In this document: piece after piece, positions 9,184 to 18,648 of the stretch
Numbering within the stretch: the first letter of the stretch is position 1
Layout: each line of letters opens with the position of its first letter
NCBI GenBank assembly: GCA_016933455.1
Contig: JAFGAZ010000011.1
Span: 1 to 41,309, forward strand
DNA length: 41,309 bases
Source: Candidatus Aenigmatarchaeota archaeon
GTDB taxonomy: Archaea > Aenigmatarchaeota > Aenigmatarchaeia > Aenigmatarchaeales > Aenigmatarchaeaceae
Reading direction: 5' to 3'
Translations under genes and position numbers: made by a program
Notes under the pieces: model-generated
What the model was told of the DNA's origin: nothing
Seen by the model: only the letters and a program-made list of their open reading frames with translations
Databases searched by the model: none

Positions 9184-11834
9184 GCTTCGACTTCAGAAAC
9201 ACAAGCATAAAGTCTTCCGTATCCTGGCTTGTCCGCGAAATGCGTTGCATCTGGGTTCCAAAGATAACCATTCAATAACTCTGTTTTTTTTCCGTCATAA
9301 CAGAAACACTCGTTTGTTTCGTGGTCGCAGTTGGCAGTTCCCCAGTCGTTTTCACAAGATGTAGTAACAGATATCCTCATTTGATTGTTATATGTTCCGC
9401 TTGCCGGAACATTATAATATTCGTGGCATGTTCCTAGAATCATCAAGTCTTTGTTTGTTTTGCTCGTAGTCATGTACGTGTTTCCATAGACTATCTCTTT
9501 ATCATACCATTTGTAGTTGTCAAATATTTCCTTTGGACTTCCCGAACAATAGGATGATGAGCCGCTTCCCTGACAAAGTGTTGAAGTCGGGTCGTTGCAT
9601 GTCTCTTTTTCCGAATCCGTGTTGTATGTTATAGTGCAAGCTCCGGTAGGCCTTTCGATGCCGTCTCTGACATCTCCTGTGCATCCTATCAAAAATCCAT
9701 AGCCGCTTACTTTTTTGTCATACCATGGAGATCCTGTATGGAATATGTCGTCTGGCACGGGAGGATCTCTTTCCGTATTGTCTGTATAGAAAGATGCCAA
9801 AGTCTGCCTTGTTCCAGAGGAGCAAGAACATGAACCATCGGGATTACAAACAGAGCTTCCCCAGTTAAATTTACAATAATCTCTGTTTTCCCAATTGTCT
9901 ACAGGATAGACTTCCATGCATGTTCCCAAAAGTCCCTCATATTCTCCCTGATTGTCCGGTTCTGCTCCTGTTCCAGAGCTGCAGAATGTTACTGTGGGAT
10001 AAAGAGGCTCTATTCCGGTGCTTGCAGGATTGTACTTGAAGGCTATTCTCATCTTTAGCTTTCCGCTGCACTCGCCTCCTTGACAGTTTCCTACAAGGTA
10101 TCTGCCGTTGTTTTGCATCAGGTTCTCAACAGATCCGCTCCAGCAGTCGTTATTATAATAAACCATGCCCGTATAGTCTTTCCAATCTCCCATGTATATT
10201 CCATCATTGTTGGTCCTATCGAGCCATTCAAGAGAGCTTACACCGCTTGCATAAGGAAACATCGTCTGTTCCCATATTCTCATACCTGATTTTATGGCAG
10301 AATTTATCTCGTCTGTTGTGTATACATCCTCTCCAAGATCTATTTCGAAATAGTTGAATAGTGCTATCTTGTCGTTTCCAAAGTCGTAGAATTTATGTAT
10401 TAAAAGCGGATTAAAGTCTATAAGAAAGTCGCTAATGTCAAGGATGCTTTCTCCTTCATATTCGGCAAAAGAGTCCTGAGAACAAACGTATATGTCAAAC
10501 TTGCATTTTTTCATAAAGTCTGTGTCTAGTCTTCCAAGTTGGAGCTTTATATTACCCCTTTTGTTACTGTCGCCTCCGGCAGGCATTGAAGAATCATAGA
10601 AAACCTTTATTGCAGAATCCGAATCTCCTGACTGTTTTTGCAAAGAGGAGCTTACATCGTTCCCTTGTATCCACCAGGGCTTGTCTTCCATATATAACTC
10701 AGGATTTGTTTCAAAGTTGCATTTGCTGTATCTTAAATCGTGAGACCATATGTAGTTAGTTTGGGGTGTGGTGGAATATACTGTACCCTTTATATCAAAA
10801 CCAAAAGGTTCAAATTCTATTCTTTTCAACGCATTTTTTGTATTATCATTAGCAACAGCGTTTTTCCATTCTTCAGATGGTTCGAAATCACCGCTCCATA
10901 AACCATCTGTTTCGAAATATACGGAACCTATTTCATACATGTTTCCTACAGTACCTGCCTTTATCTTGTATTCGTTTCCCGCCTGCCCTATAAAGGAAAC
11001 TTGTATTCTGTATTTTGAAACTAATTGATTGTTCTGTTCCTCGAACGGTGACAAAACCAAATCCGTCTCTAATCTTCTTGCCATTGGTGAAGTAAAACCG
11101 TCTATATGTACAGAATTAGTTGAATGCTTCATGTAATAATTTTCGGGTCTTGTGATACCATAGTAAGAAATGTCATTTGGATCAAATTCACAAAGCTCTC
11201 TTGTGATATCGTTTCCTATGTTAACCATTATAGTCTCCTCTTGACAAGAGTTCAAAACTTGCCTGAGCGTTGACATTGACATCATTGTTCCGTCATTGTG
11301 GGATATCTCCTCAAGGAAGCAGCCTGTTGCTTTTTTGTAGCTATAATCGCCGTAGCTTTTCAGGATGCAGCTCTTTAGGCTTTTGCAAAGAGCATACTCG
11401 CTTTTGTCATAGCATAGAGTGCATTCCCCAGTGGACGCATCGCAGCCATAGCATTCCTCGAACTGGCCCGTCTTTCCTCCACACGTTGAACACGAATCGC
11501 AAGAAAGTGTCTCATAGCCGTCGCTAAATGACACTGTGTGGCAAGAAGATGAGCATTGTTGGCATTCGTAAACATAGTCATAGTCGGTAAGTTCGTCTGT
11601 TACACTGTCTGTTCCAGAGCCCTTCAATAAATACATGCCCTCATAGCTTAGTTCATAACCATCATATTCCTCGACCTTTGTGAATTCGTCTTCTTGGAAG
11701 ACATCCCCCAAGTTTTCAGGTTCAAGAGATATCAGACTTACCATATCAAAGCCGAAAACTGTGGGTATTACGAAAAATATTATTGCCATTGCTACTATTA
11801 GTGACAATATTATGATGACCAGTTGACTTGGCAT
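9180..11834 (-). CDS. Large pilin-anchored Cys-rich protein with C-terminal tandem repeats
   Basis: 884 aa; MPSQLVIIILSLIVAMAIIFFVIPTVFG helix; shares modules with the 11879, 16711 and 18776 proteins. Confidence 0.8.
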   Translation of the reverse strand: MPSQLVIIILSLIVAMAIIFFVIPTVFGFDMVSLISLEPENLGDVFQEDEFTKVEEYDGYELSYEGMYLLKGSGTDSVTDELTDYDYVYECQQCSSSCHTVSFSDGYETLSCDSCSTCGGKTGQFEECYGCDASTGECTLCYDKSEYALCKSLKSCILKSYGDYSYKKATGCFLEEISHNDGTMMSMSTLRQVLNSCQEETIMVNIGNDITRELCEFDPNDISYYGITRPENYYMKHSTNSVHIDGFTSPMARRLETDLVLSPFEEQNNQLVSKYRIQVSFIGQAGNEYKIKAGTVGNMYEIGSVYFETDGLWSGDFEPSEEWKNAVANDNTKNALKRIEFEPFGFDIKGTVYSTTPQTNYIWSHDLRYSKCNFETNPELYMEDKPWWIQGNDVSSSLQKQSGDSDSAIKVFYDSSMPAGGDSNKRGNIKLQLGRLDTDFMKKCKFDIYVCSQDSFAEYEGESILDISDFLIDFNPLLIHKFYDFGNDKIALFNYFEIDLGEDVYTTDEINSAIKSGMRIWEQTMFPYASGVSSLEWLDRTNNDGIYMGDWKDYTGMVYYNNDCWSGSVENLMQNNGRYLVGNCQGGECSGKLKMRIAFKYNPASTGIEPLYPTVTFCSSGTGAEPDNQGEYEGLLGTCMEVYPVDNWENRDYCKFNWGSSVCNPDGSCSCSSGTRQTLASFYTDNTERDPPVPDDIFHTGSPWYDKKVSGYGFLIGCTGDVRDGIERPTGACTITYNTDSEKETCNDPTSTLCQGSGSSSYCSGSPKEIFDNYKWYDKEIVYGNTYMTTSKTNKDLMILGTCHEYYNVPASGTYNNQMRISVTTSCENDWGTANCDHETNECFCYDGKKTELLNGYLWNPDATHFADKPGYGRLYACVSEVEA

Positions 11835-11878
11835 AATTAACCTTTATTTACCTTTAATATAAAATTTTATTTTTCATT

Positions 11879-14800
11879 CTAGCATGAAAAGTATACAGTA
11901 AAACTTTCATCGTTTTGCGCATCAGGAAAATTAAACGATTCTTGATCAACGTACTCTCCGCTGGATAGCTGGAAAACTCCGAATTCACAGCCATACTCGT
12001 ATAGCGCTCTTGATGATATTGTAACCGAGCTTCCTATAGGAACTTGGAAGCTTTCTTGATAGTTTGTGCATTGACCGTCTAGGCATATCATTCCCAGACC
12101 CTCCCCGACGTTTATTGTATAAGTGACAGAGTTTTCGCTCAAGTCCTCTACAAAATACGAATATATCTCTCCTGTGCCCGGGAAATATTCTGTTGTGAAA
12201 GGCACCGGATTTCCGTCAAAGTATATTCCCAAATCTTCGTTACCAAAGTGATCAAAATCATAACCCTGCGAAGCAACAGCCATAAGCTCTATAGGAAGGC
12301 TCTCTGGAAGAGTTATGTCGAGTATGTTATCTATTTTGATATCGGGATCGAATCTTGGCGATGAAAGACGAATGGAGCCCGAACCGCTCCCGATGCCTAT
12401 TTTGTAGCTTAATGCTCTTGTGAAATTAGCGTAAATTTCTCCGCTTTCTCTAACAAAGAATTCCGGTTCTTTTTCAATATAGTATTCTGATGTCATTTCC
12501 GGGTAATCTTCGCTTTCTCCTTCTAACTTAAGTAATATGTATCCTGAATCAGGATTGTTTGTTATAGTCACATAATCGCAGAATTTTAGCCCTATTTGTT
12601 CTGATGTGGAATGTGTGCATTTATCTTCATCGCCTATAACACATATATTTCCTCTTGTAGAATCATCGAATTCCCTAACTCCTATTGTCCATATCACGGG
12701 CTCGGCTATCTTTTTCTGGGTTTCCTCAATAAACTGTATTACTGTCTCTGCGTCTTCTTTTTGTTTTTCTAGTTCTAATATCTTGTTTTCAATATATGAC
12801 CTTGAAAATTCTTCCACAGTGCCTCCGTTACGTGTGCAAATGTTATAATATTCGGGTCCGCTAAAAAGACCTACTGTTGGAAGGCTACATCTTCCAACAA
12901 CATAGCCGGTTTTGTCTACGTCTTCTAGAAGAGCCTGATAATCTATTATATATTGGTCTATGGAAGACGAAGATCTTTTTGCAGCTCTTAAAATATCATT
13001 GCCATCTTCGTCGTGCACTTCTGTATCCCCGTTTATCAGAGAGAATACATTCACCTCGATTTCATTGTTGCCATATGATATAAATCCAGAGTTTAGTTCC
13101 TGGTACTGGCAAACCTCGAATGGGTTTGGCGGAGCATCGCTCATCGATTCAGGCTCGATTATTATAACCGGACTGACAAAGATAGTTTTTTCCATACCTT
13201 CTATGTTTGACGTGTACATGTAAAACGTTAGCTCGATGTTGAAAGTCCCCGAATAGAACTTTTTCTGGGGATTATAGTATATGTATCTATAATCAGGAAT
13301 AAACGAGAGTGTGTCTGTTGAGTAATATGTTCCCTTTAAAGACCAGGGCATCTTGTCGTTTATGACGATGTTTGAGTTTTCAAAACAATCTTCAAAATCC
13401 ATATAAAGTCCGCTTGATTTGCAGAAAAAGTCCATTGAATTGTTGAATTCTCTGTTAAAAATCAAATAATCCCTTATGCCTGCAACCATGGCATTTGATA
13501 TGTGCTCCACATCCACAGACCTTTCAACATTCAATTCAAACGGTTTGTACTTTACAGCGGAAACATTAATTTTGTATAGCTTTCCATCCACATCATATCT
13601 AAGATGCCATCTTCTGTAATCATCAAATGTGTCCGACTGGGATTCATTAAAATATGCAAAGAAGTTGTAAATGTTAAGTATGGTATCTTCATCGCTATCA
13701 GCTATTGCCTCTTGGCCACATACATATATGTCGTAAGAACATGTGTTATCGCCTTGCTCGTTTGCATTAACGTTGTCGATTATTATCTTAAAGTTGGCAG
13801 ACCTTTGACCTGCGACCTTTTTGGTTGTTGTCGATGCGAAAAGTATGGGGTTGTTGTAGTAAAACACCTGATTTTCTGACAAAGAAGAATCCGGCACTGT
13901 GTTAAAACCGCATCCATGATACAAAATTCCTAGATTTTCTCCTGTCACAGAGTCTGAGGTAAAAGTGTCGTACAGATTATAAGAAGGAACATAGTCCTGC
14001 TCATTTCCCTCGTAAATTTTTATTATAAAGTTGGAATTATCGTATGTGCATACCTTCTGTTCAATTTCATATGTCGAAGTTTTTGCATTCACGTCTTCGT
14101 ATAGGCAGCTAGTTATGGTGTTGGCGAGATCGTTGCCAAATGAAATGCCGTTTGATATCTGCAGAGGTATCATATCCTCCAAAACACAGGGGTTTCCGTC
14201 ATAATTCTTTATGCATTCCTTTACCCTTTCGCATATGTCCTTGTCGTTTTGTATTTCGCATTGAGTGTTTCCAGGCGAATAAGAGCATGTTTCACATATC
14301 TTTTTGTTTTTCTCATCTTGTGAATGACCACAACCCCAGCAAGAAAAGCATTCTCTTGAATTCTTATCACACTGATAGCAGCCATCACAGTTTAGATTAT
14401 TTTCATACTCTACCACATCGGCGATGTTGCAAAAACCGCAATTAGAGCAGCTGTTCGAAGTATCAAATTCGGCGTTCTCGCAACCCGAGCAATCGCCACA
14501 ATCGTTTAGGTTGACGTAATTCCCATTTTCCGCCGTTTCGCAGCTAATGCACATTTCACAAGAATTACCATCACAGTCGATGCATTCTTGGCAGTTTTTG
14601 GCATTTACAATTTCAAACGTTTTTCTGCAGTTTTGGCAATCATAACCTCCTGTACAAAGTTCAAAACCTGAGCCCGAAAGTTCTGATAGATAATCATTTC
14701 TTTGAGAAAGAGTTGCCGTATAAGGATTGAGTATTAGATACCTGTTGTCTATAATAACGCTGTCGACTTGAGATGATATGCAAATGCCATCCGAGCAGAA

Positions 14801-14983
14801 GAAGCCATCGTTGCACCAGTCGTTTCCGCAGCATTCCTGGCCTCCTCTTCCGCATCCTGAAAAAGACGAAGTTATGTAATTAGATATGTCGGCATTCACG
14901 GTATCCGTTAGGAGCATTATTCCGAAAAAAGCCATAAACAATGCAACAACCAGAAAAACTAACGTGTATCTATAGCCTTTCAT
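11879..14983 (-). CDS. Large pilin-anchored protein with CxxCxxC array and beta-repeat C-terminus
   Basis: 1034 aa; MKGYRYTLVFLVVALFMAFFGIMLLT leader; repeated CxxCxxC; SYDIYVCGQEAIA module; C-terminal InlB-like repeats. Confidence 0.8.
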   Translation of the reverse strand: MKGYRYTLVFLVVALFMAFFGIMLLTDTVNADISNYITSSFSGCGRGGQECCGNDWCNDGFFCSDGICISSQVDSVIIDNRYLILNPYTATLSQRNDYLSELSGSGFELCTGGYDCQNCRKTFEIVNAKNCQECIDCDGNSCEMCISCETAENGNYVNLNDCGDCSGCENAEFDTSNSCSNCGFCNIADVVEYENNLNCDGCYQCDKNSRECFSCWGCGHSQDEKNKKICETCSYSPGNTQCEIQNDKDICERVKECIKNYDGNPCVLEDMIPLQISNGISFGNDLANTITSCLYEDVNAKTSTYEIEQKVCTYDNSNFIIKIYEGNEQDYVPSYNLYDTFTSDSVTGENLGILYHGCGFNTVPDSSLSENQVFYYNNPILFASTTTKKVAGQRSANFKIIIDNVNANEQGDNTCSYDIYVCGQEAIADSDEDTILNIYNFFAYFNESQSDTFDDYRRWHLRYDVDGKLYKINVSAVKYKPFELNVERSVDVEHISNAMVAGIRDYLIFNREFNNSMDFFCKSSGLYMDFEDCFENSNIVINDKMPWSLKGTYYSTDTLSFIPDYRYIYYNPQKKFYSGTFNIELTFYMYTSNIEGMEKTIFVSPVIIIEPESMSDAPPNPFEVCQYQELNSGFISYGNNEIEVNVFSLINGDTEVHDEDGNDILRAAKRSSSSIDQYIIDYQALLEDVDKTGYVVGRCSLPTVGLFSGPEYYNICTRNGGTVEEFSRSYIENKILELEKQKEDAETVIQFIEETQKKIAEPVIWTIGVREFDDSTRGNICVIGDEDKCTHSTSEQIGLKFCDYVTITNNPDSGYILLKLEGESEDYPEMTSEYYIEKEPEFFVRESGEIYANFTRALSYKIGIGSGSGSIRLSSPRFDPDIKIDNILDITLPESLPIELMAVASQGYDFDHFGNEDLGIYFDGNPVPFTTEYFPGTGEIYSYFVEDLSENSVTYTINVGEGLGMICLDGQCTNYQESFQVPIGSSVTISSRALYEYGCEFGVFQLSSGEYVDQESFNFPDAQNDESFTVYFSC
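14285..14656 (-). repeat. CxxCxxC-type Cys repeat array within the 11879..14983 protein
   Basis: NCQECIDC, SCEMCISC, DCGDCSGC, SCSNCGFC, NCDGCYQC, ECFSCWGC read directly in the translation. Confidence 0.75.
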
Positions 14984-15019
14984 ATTTTCATTTTAGATTC
15001 CTGCAATATAAAACTAAGT

Positions 15020-15226
15020 TTAGAGCGGTATTGAGCCGCAATTAAGGTAAGGTACAAGATTTGAACCTGAAAAAGGAAGCCACCAGACCATGGAGCAAAG
15101 AAGAGAGCTAAATAGATTGCCCCCAGTCATTATGTCCAATATTATTATCATGACTACTATTGCCATGGCTCCTATTATTATGAAAATTATCTTGCTGTAT
15201 GTTTCCTCTTCCATTCCTGTTTCCAT
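15020..15226 (-). CDS. 68-aa pilin-like small membrane protein
   Basis: METGMEEETYSKIIFIIIGAMAIVVMIIILDIMTGG...; in line with the operon. Confidence 0.65.
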   Translation of the reverse strand: METGMEEETYSKIIFIIIGAMAIVVMIIILDIMTGGNLFSSLLCSMVWWLPFSGSNLVPYLNCGSIPL

Positions 15227-15234
15227 TTAATCAC

Positions 15235-15438
15235 CTAAAAGGGCACCATTGTGTCACATATCGCTGTTAGAGGACTTATTTTGTTTCCCAGTATATCTAT
15301 TGTCCACAATGTTTTTGCAAGTATCTTGCATCCCAAATTGGGGCTTTTGCCTGTGGCAGTTTTTACTAAAAACGATATTGATAGTGTAAAAACCATCAAA
15401 CAAACGATAATTATTATGACAATCAAGTATAGCTCCAT
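15235..15438 (-). CDS. 67-aa pilin-like small membrane protein
   Basis: MELYLIVIIIIVCLMVFTLSISFLVKTATG...; in line with the operon. Confidence 0.65.
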   Translation of the reverse strand: MELYLIVIIIIVCLMVFTLSISFLVKTATGKSPNLGCKILAKTLWTIDILGNKISPLTAICDTMVPF

Positions 15439-15445
15439 TTTATCA

Positions 15446-15619
15446 CTACTTTCCTAGTATGGTCATAATTGCCCCTAAAATCACTGTTGGTATGGTCTTA
15501 TCCCCCAAAAGACCGCTTGTTAGCTTTGTGCTAAAAAGTATGAGCATTATTATCCCTACAAAAATTAACACCAAGATGAACTTTATTGGTATCTCGTATA
15601 GTTTTTCCGACATTTTCAT
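15446..15619 (-). CDS. 57-aa small membrane protein
   Basis: Translated by hand: MKMSEKLYEIPIKFILVLIFVGIIMLILFSTKLTSGLLGDKTIPTVILGAIMTILGK; start overlaps the stop of the upstream gene. Confidence 0.65.
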   Translation of the reverse strand: MKMSEKLYEIPIKFILVLIFVGIIMLILFSTKLTSGLLGDKTIPTVILGAIMTILGK

Positions 15620-16095
15620 ACCTCTACTAGTCTACAGCAAGTTTCCCCCATAATTCTTATTGTTTGGGGTTTACAAATATTTTTCTCTCTGTCTGCACAT
15701 ATGCTTCCTTCTTTGCATCTTAAGACTGTTTCACCGTTAGTGCATACAACGCCACTATAGTCTTCTTCTGCTTTGTATTCTTCCTGCTCTTTGTGAGTGG
15801 CTGTTGGGCAGCAAAGACTTTTGTCCTCATCAAAGCATATGTCTTGTTTGGACGAATCGGGCAAAAGCGAAATTCTTTTGTCTAACTTGCAATACAGGGG
15901 ATTTCCGTTCCCGTCAAGACCACAATCCAATCCGTCATAATCCGAGCGCGCCCTATATTGAGCAGGTTCGCATTCCTTAACCATAACTTCAGTTAGACCT
16001 CCCATTATGGCTACGATCGCTATAATTATTGTTGCAGTCATTAGCATACCCATAATAATTGTGAAAGCTGTTTTAAGTTCCATGTCATCTACCAC
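15616..16095 (-). CDS. Pilin-like protein with internally duplicated Cys-rich domain
   Basis: MELKTAFTIIMGMLMTATIIIAIVAI helix (the ATG 12 nt downstream of the ORF start may be the true start); two matching Cys half-domains. Confidence 0.75.
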   Translation of the reverse strand: MVDDMELKTAFTIIMGMLMTATIIIAIVAIMGGLTEVMVKECEPAQYRARSDYDGLDCGLDGNGNPLYCKLDKRISLLPDSSKQDICFDEDKSLCCPTATHKEQEEYKAEEDYSGVVCTNGETVLRCKEGSICADREKNICKPQTIRIMGETCCRLVEV

Positions 16096-16684
16096 ACAAG
16101 GATATCAGAGTTTTTATTACTCCTGAACCTTTTTTGTACCATATAACACTTATCTTTAGCTTATCGTTAAATTGATTGTTTGAACCGCCGTTTACGTATA
16201 TTAGGCACGAATTAGACGGTTCCGAGTCGTAAAAACAGTTATCATAATTTAGATTCCTATATATGACATCACAATAAACAGAATTATCTGTGCCTATTTT
16301 GTATGTTGGGCTGGAAAAGCTGTTTATTCCTTCCTTTATTCCATCTATTATTTCACTGTCATAAATGTTATATCCTTTGTCTAGGTCCAAAACAAAGCTG
16401 TTGTAGATAATTTTGTATCTTTGCATTTCGTTCAAAAAATCAGGATTCAAATTCTCAAAAAGCTCGTGTAAAATTTCTTTTGGCTTACTAGAGCCATCGA
16501 CGTTTAGATATACTCGGGACACACCTTGGTCCTTTTCCTCCTCGTATTGAGTGTTTGTTTCCAATTGCTTCTGGTTTTCTTCGATAAGTTTTTCTATTTG
16601 AGGCATAAAATAAAAGGAGAATAGCAGAAGCGCGAGTACTATAATCATTCCCACAATTATTGGAAACATTCCTGGCAGTTCCAT
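16085..16684 (-). CDS. Pilin-like protein with C-terminal module shared with larger paralogs
   Basis: MELPGMFPIIVGMIIVLALLLFSFYFM helix; DKLKISVIWYKK...LISLC resembles SGKLGIKVAIRK...SFC in the 635-aa protein. Confidence 0.75.
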   Translation of the reverse strand: MELPGMFPIIVGMIIVLALLLFSFYFMPQIEKLIEENQKQLETNTQYEEEKDQGVSRVYLNVDGSSKPKEILHELFENLNPDFLNEMQRYKIIYNSFVLDLDKGYNIYDSEIIDGIKEGINSFSSPTYKIGTDNSVYCDVIYRNLNYDNCFYDSEPSNSCLIYVNGGSNNQFNDKLKISVIWYKKGSGVIKTLISLCGR

Positions 16685-16710
16685 GCTATAAAATTATTTA
16701 ATTTGGTATT

Positions 16711-18618
16711 TTAAGCTTCGCAAAAAGACATGATGCCTGAAATGTAGTTTATGTCTTCCAATTTCCCATCGCTATTGATATCTCCGGGTTTTATGTCCTT
16801 TCTTATCGCGACCTTTATTCCCAATTTACCGCTGCATATGTTATCGTCGCCACAATAGAATCTTATTGACCTTGTTCTGTCCCACTCTGAACCGGAGTTT
16901 ATTATTTCGTTGTATTCTGACCTCCAGCATTCCTGATCCATCAAAACGCCATTTGTGGGCTTAAATACTGCGTCTATGAATGACCCATCACTATCCGCGG
17001 TCAATGTAAAGCTTTCCGAGTCTATCGTTTCCCTTCCCCTATATTCGAACCTGTCAAAGTAGAAACCTTCATCTGGAACCGCAAAGACATCTACTTGCTG
17101 GTTTTCTGCCAACTCCAAAGTTAAGCTGTCACTAACTATAGCTAGTGGTGCGGGGATAGAATTCATGTAAATATGTCTTCTCACTGTCACACTTCCGGAT
17201 CCCTGAGCCACTCCAAAAGTATATTTCAGCATGTCGTCCTCTTCTCCCTCAAAATAAACTTTCATGAAACCGTCTGCGTCCTCTATCTCCTTTGAAAAAT
17301 CTTGATTAATAGTTCCGAGGTTTGTTTCTGTCCTAACCAAATCCCCATTGAACTCGAAGGTTGCATAGTCTCCGACATCTAGTTTTGCGACAATGCTGCT
17401 TGTGGTGCATTGGTCGGGCTTTTCTTCAACCTTGACACAAACTTCTCCCGAACCTTGGATTATTGCGATGTCAATTATTACTTTATCGTCTCTTGTGTAT
17501 ACATCTGATATTTTCTGAACATCCCAATGAGGATGTGCGAACGTGTAACCCTTTGTTTTTACGTTGAAATAAAGGCCTTCCTTTATTGCGTTGATTATTG
17601 TTTCTACGTCATAATCTTGGTCTAGATCGATTTCATGATAATTCCAATAGTATACCTCTTTTGAATATCCCGGCATAGTGCTTGCCTTTTCAGAAAAGTC
17701 TTGGATGTAATATGGAAGCTCAAAGGGATTTATGTCAAGCTTTCTAAATATATTGAATATTCCTATCGAACTCTGGTCATCATTTTCTGCCAATGCCGGC
17801 CTTGGGCACATGTAAACGTTGAATTTACAAATACCGTTTACCGATTCCGCACTTCCGACATACATGTTTAGCATCCCCTCTTTACTGTATGCGTTATAGA
17901 AAGCATTCTCGTTTGTTATAGATGACAGCGCATTTAATAGCTGCCATCCGGAGAGATATCTACTTCTACTTCCGTCCCAAAAATGAGAATAATCACCGTT
18001 TTCTAGTTCCATATGGTCTGTGGAATAAAGAACGTTTATTTTTCTAGACTCTGGATTTATTTCCACTATACGCCCTATAACACCTTTGTCAGAAAAGAAT
18101 GGCAGAATATTGTTCGAGTTATAGACATATCTGCAGTCGTCAAAGTAAAGATAAGAAGTATCGCTAATACCCCCATAATCCTCAATACCAACTATTTCGT
18201 TTTCTTCTATTGGCTCGAATCTACAAACTACCTGGTTGAGACCTTCTGCAATCTCTATTTCTATGTCTTCTTCTGCGCAGTCGCCAATAAATGGAAAATC
18301 CATATTATCTTGTGGATTTTGTTTGTATGATATTCTGTCTATTCTGTAAGGCTTTCCTGTTATAATGGCGTTCTTTATGGCTGTCTTTAGGTTTTCGCAT
18401 TCGTCGTAATCCGAAAATGAAATTGCATTTTCATCAAACAGATATGAATCGTATTTGAAGCTGTCTTCCAAGTCAAGTGGATTTGTGTCTACAATCTCAG
18501 TGTTTATTGTTTCTGTTGTCGAAGATTTGCTTAGAATGTTTATCATTATCATGATAAACGCGACCATGGCGATGATTGATATTAATATTATGATTGTCTC
18601 GTTTAGGCTTGCTTTCAT
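16711..18618 (-). CDS. Large pilin-anchored protein with beta repeats and C-terminal dockerin-like motif
   Basis: 635 aa; MKASLNETIIILISIIAMVAFIMIMINIL helix; CKFNVYMCPRPALAE module; ends KPGDINSDGKLEDINYISGIMSFCEA. Confidence 0.8.
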   Translation of the reverse strand: MKASLNETIIILISIIAMVAFIMIMINILSKSSTTETINTEIVDTNPLDLEDSFKYDSYLFDENAISFSDYDECENLKTAIKNAIITGKPYRIDRISYKQNPQDNMDFPFIGDCAEEDIEIEIAEGLNQVVCRFEPIEENEIVGIEDYGGISDTSYLYFDDCRYVYNSNNILPFFSDKGVIGRIVEINPESRKINVLYSTDHMELENGDYSHFWDGSRSRYLSGWQLLNALSSITNENAFYNAYSKEGMLNMYVGSAESVNGICKFNVYMCPRPALAENDDQSSIGIFNIFRKLDINPFELPYYIQDFSEKASTMPGYSKEVYYWNYHEIDLDQDYDVETIINAIKEGLYFNVKTKGYTFAHPHWDVQKISDVYTRDDKVIIDIAIIQGSGEVCVKVEEKPDQCTTSSIVAKLDVGDYATFEFNGDLVRTETNLGTINQDFSKEIEDADGFMKVYFEGEEDDMLKYTFGVAQGSGSVTVRRHIYMNSIPAPLAIVSDSLTLELAENQQVDVFAVPDEGFYFDRFEYRGRETIDSESFTLTADSDGSFIDAVFKPTNGVLMDQECWRSEYNEIINSGSEWDRTRSIRFYCGDDNICSGKLGIKVAIRKDIKPGDINSDGKLEDINYISGIMSFCEA

Positions 18619-18648
18619 AAATTCTAATTTAGAATCCCGATATAAATA

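Noticed and set aside
14285-14656. Possible CRISPR-like or DNA-level tandem repeat
   Set aside because: The periodicity is at the protein level (Cys triplets) with variable spacing and non-identical DNA; no direct repeats with unique spacers.
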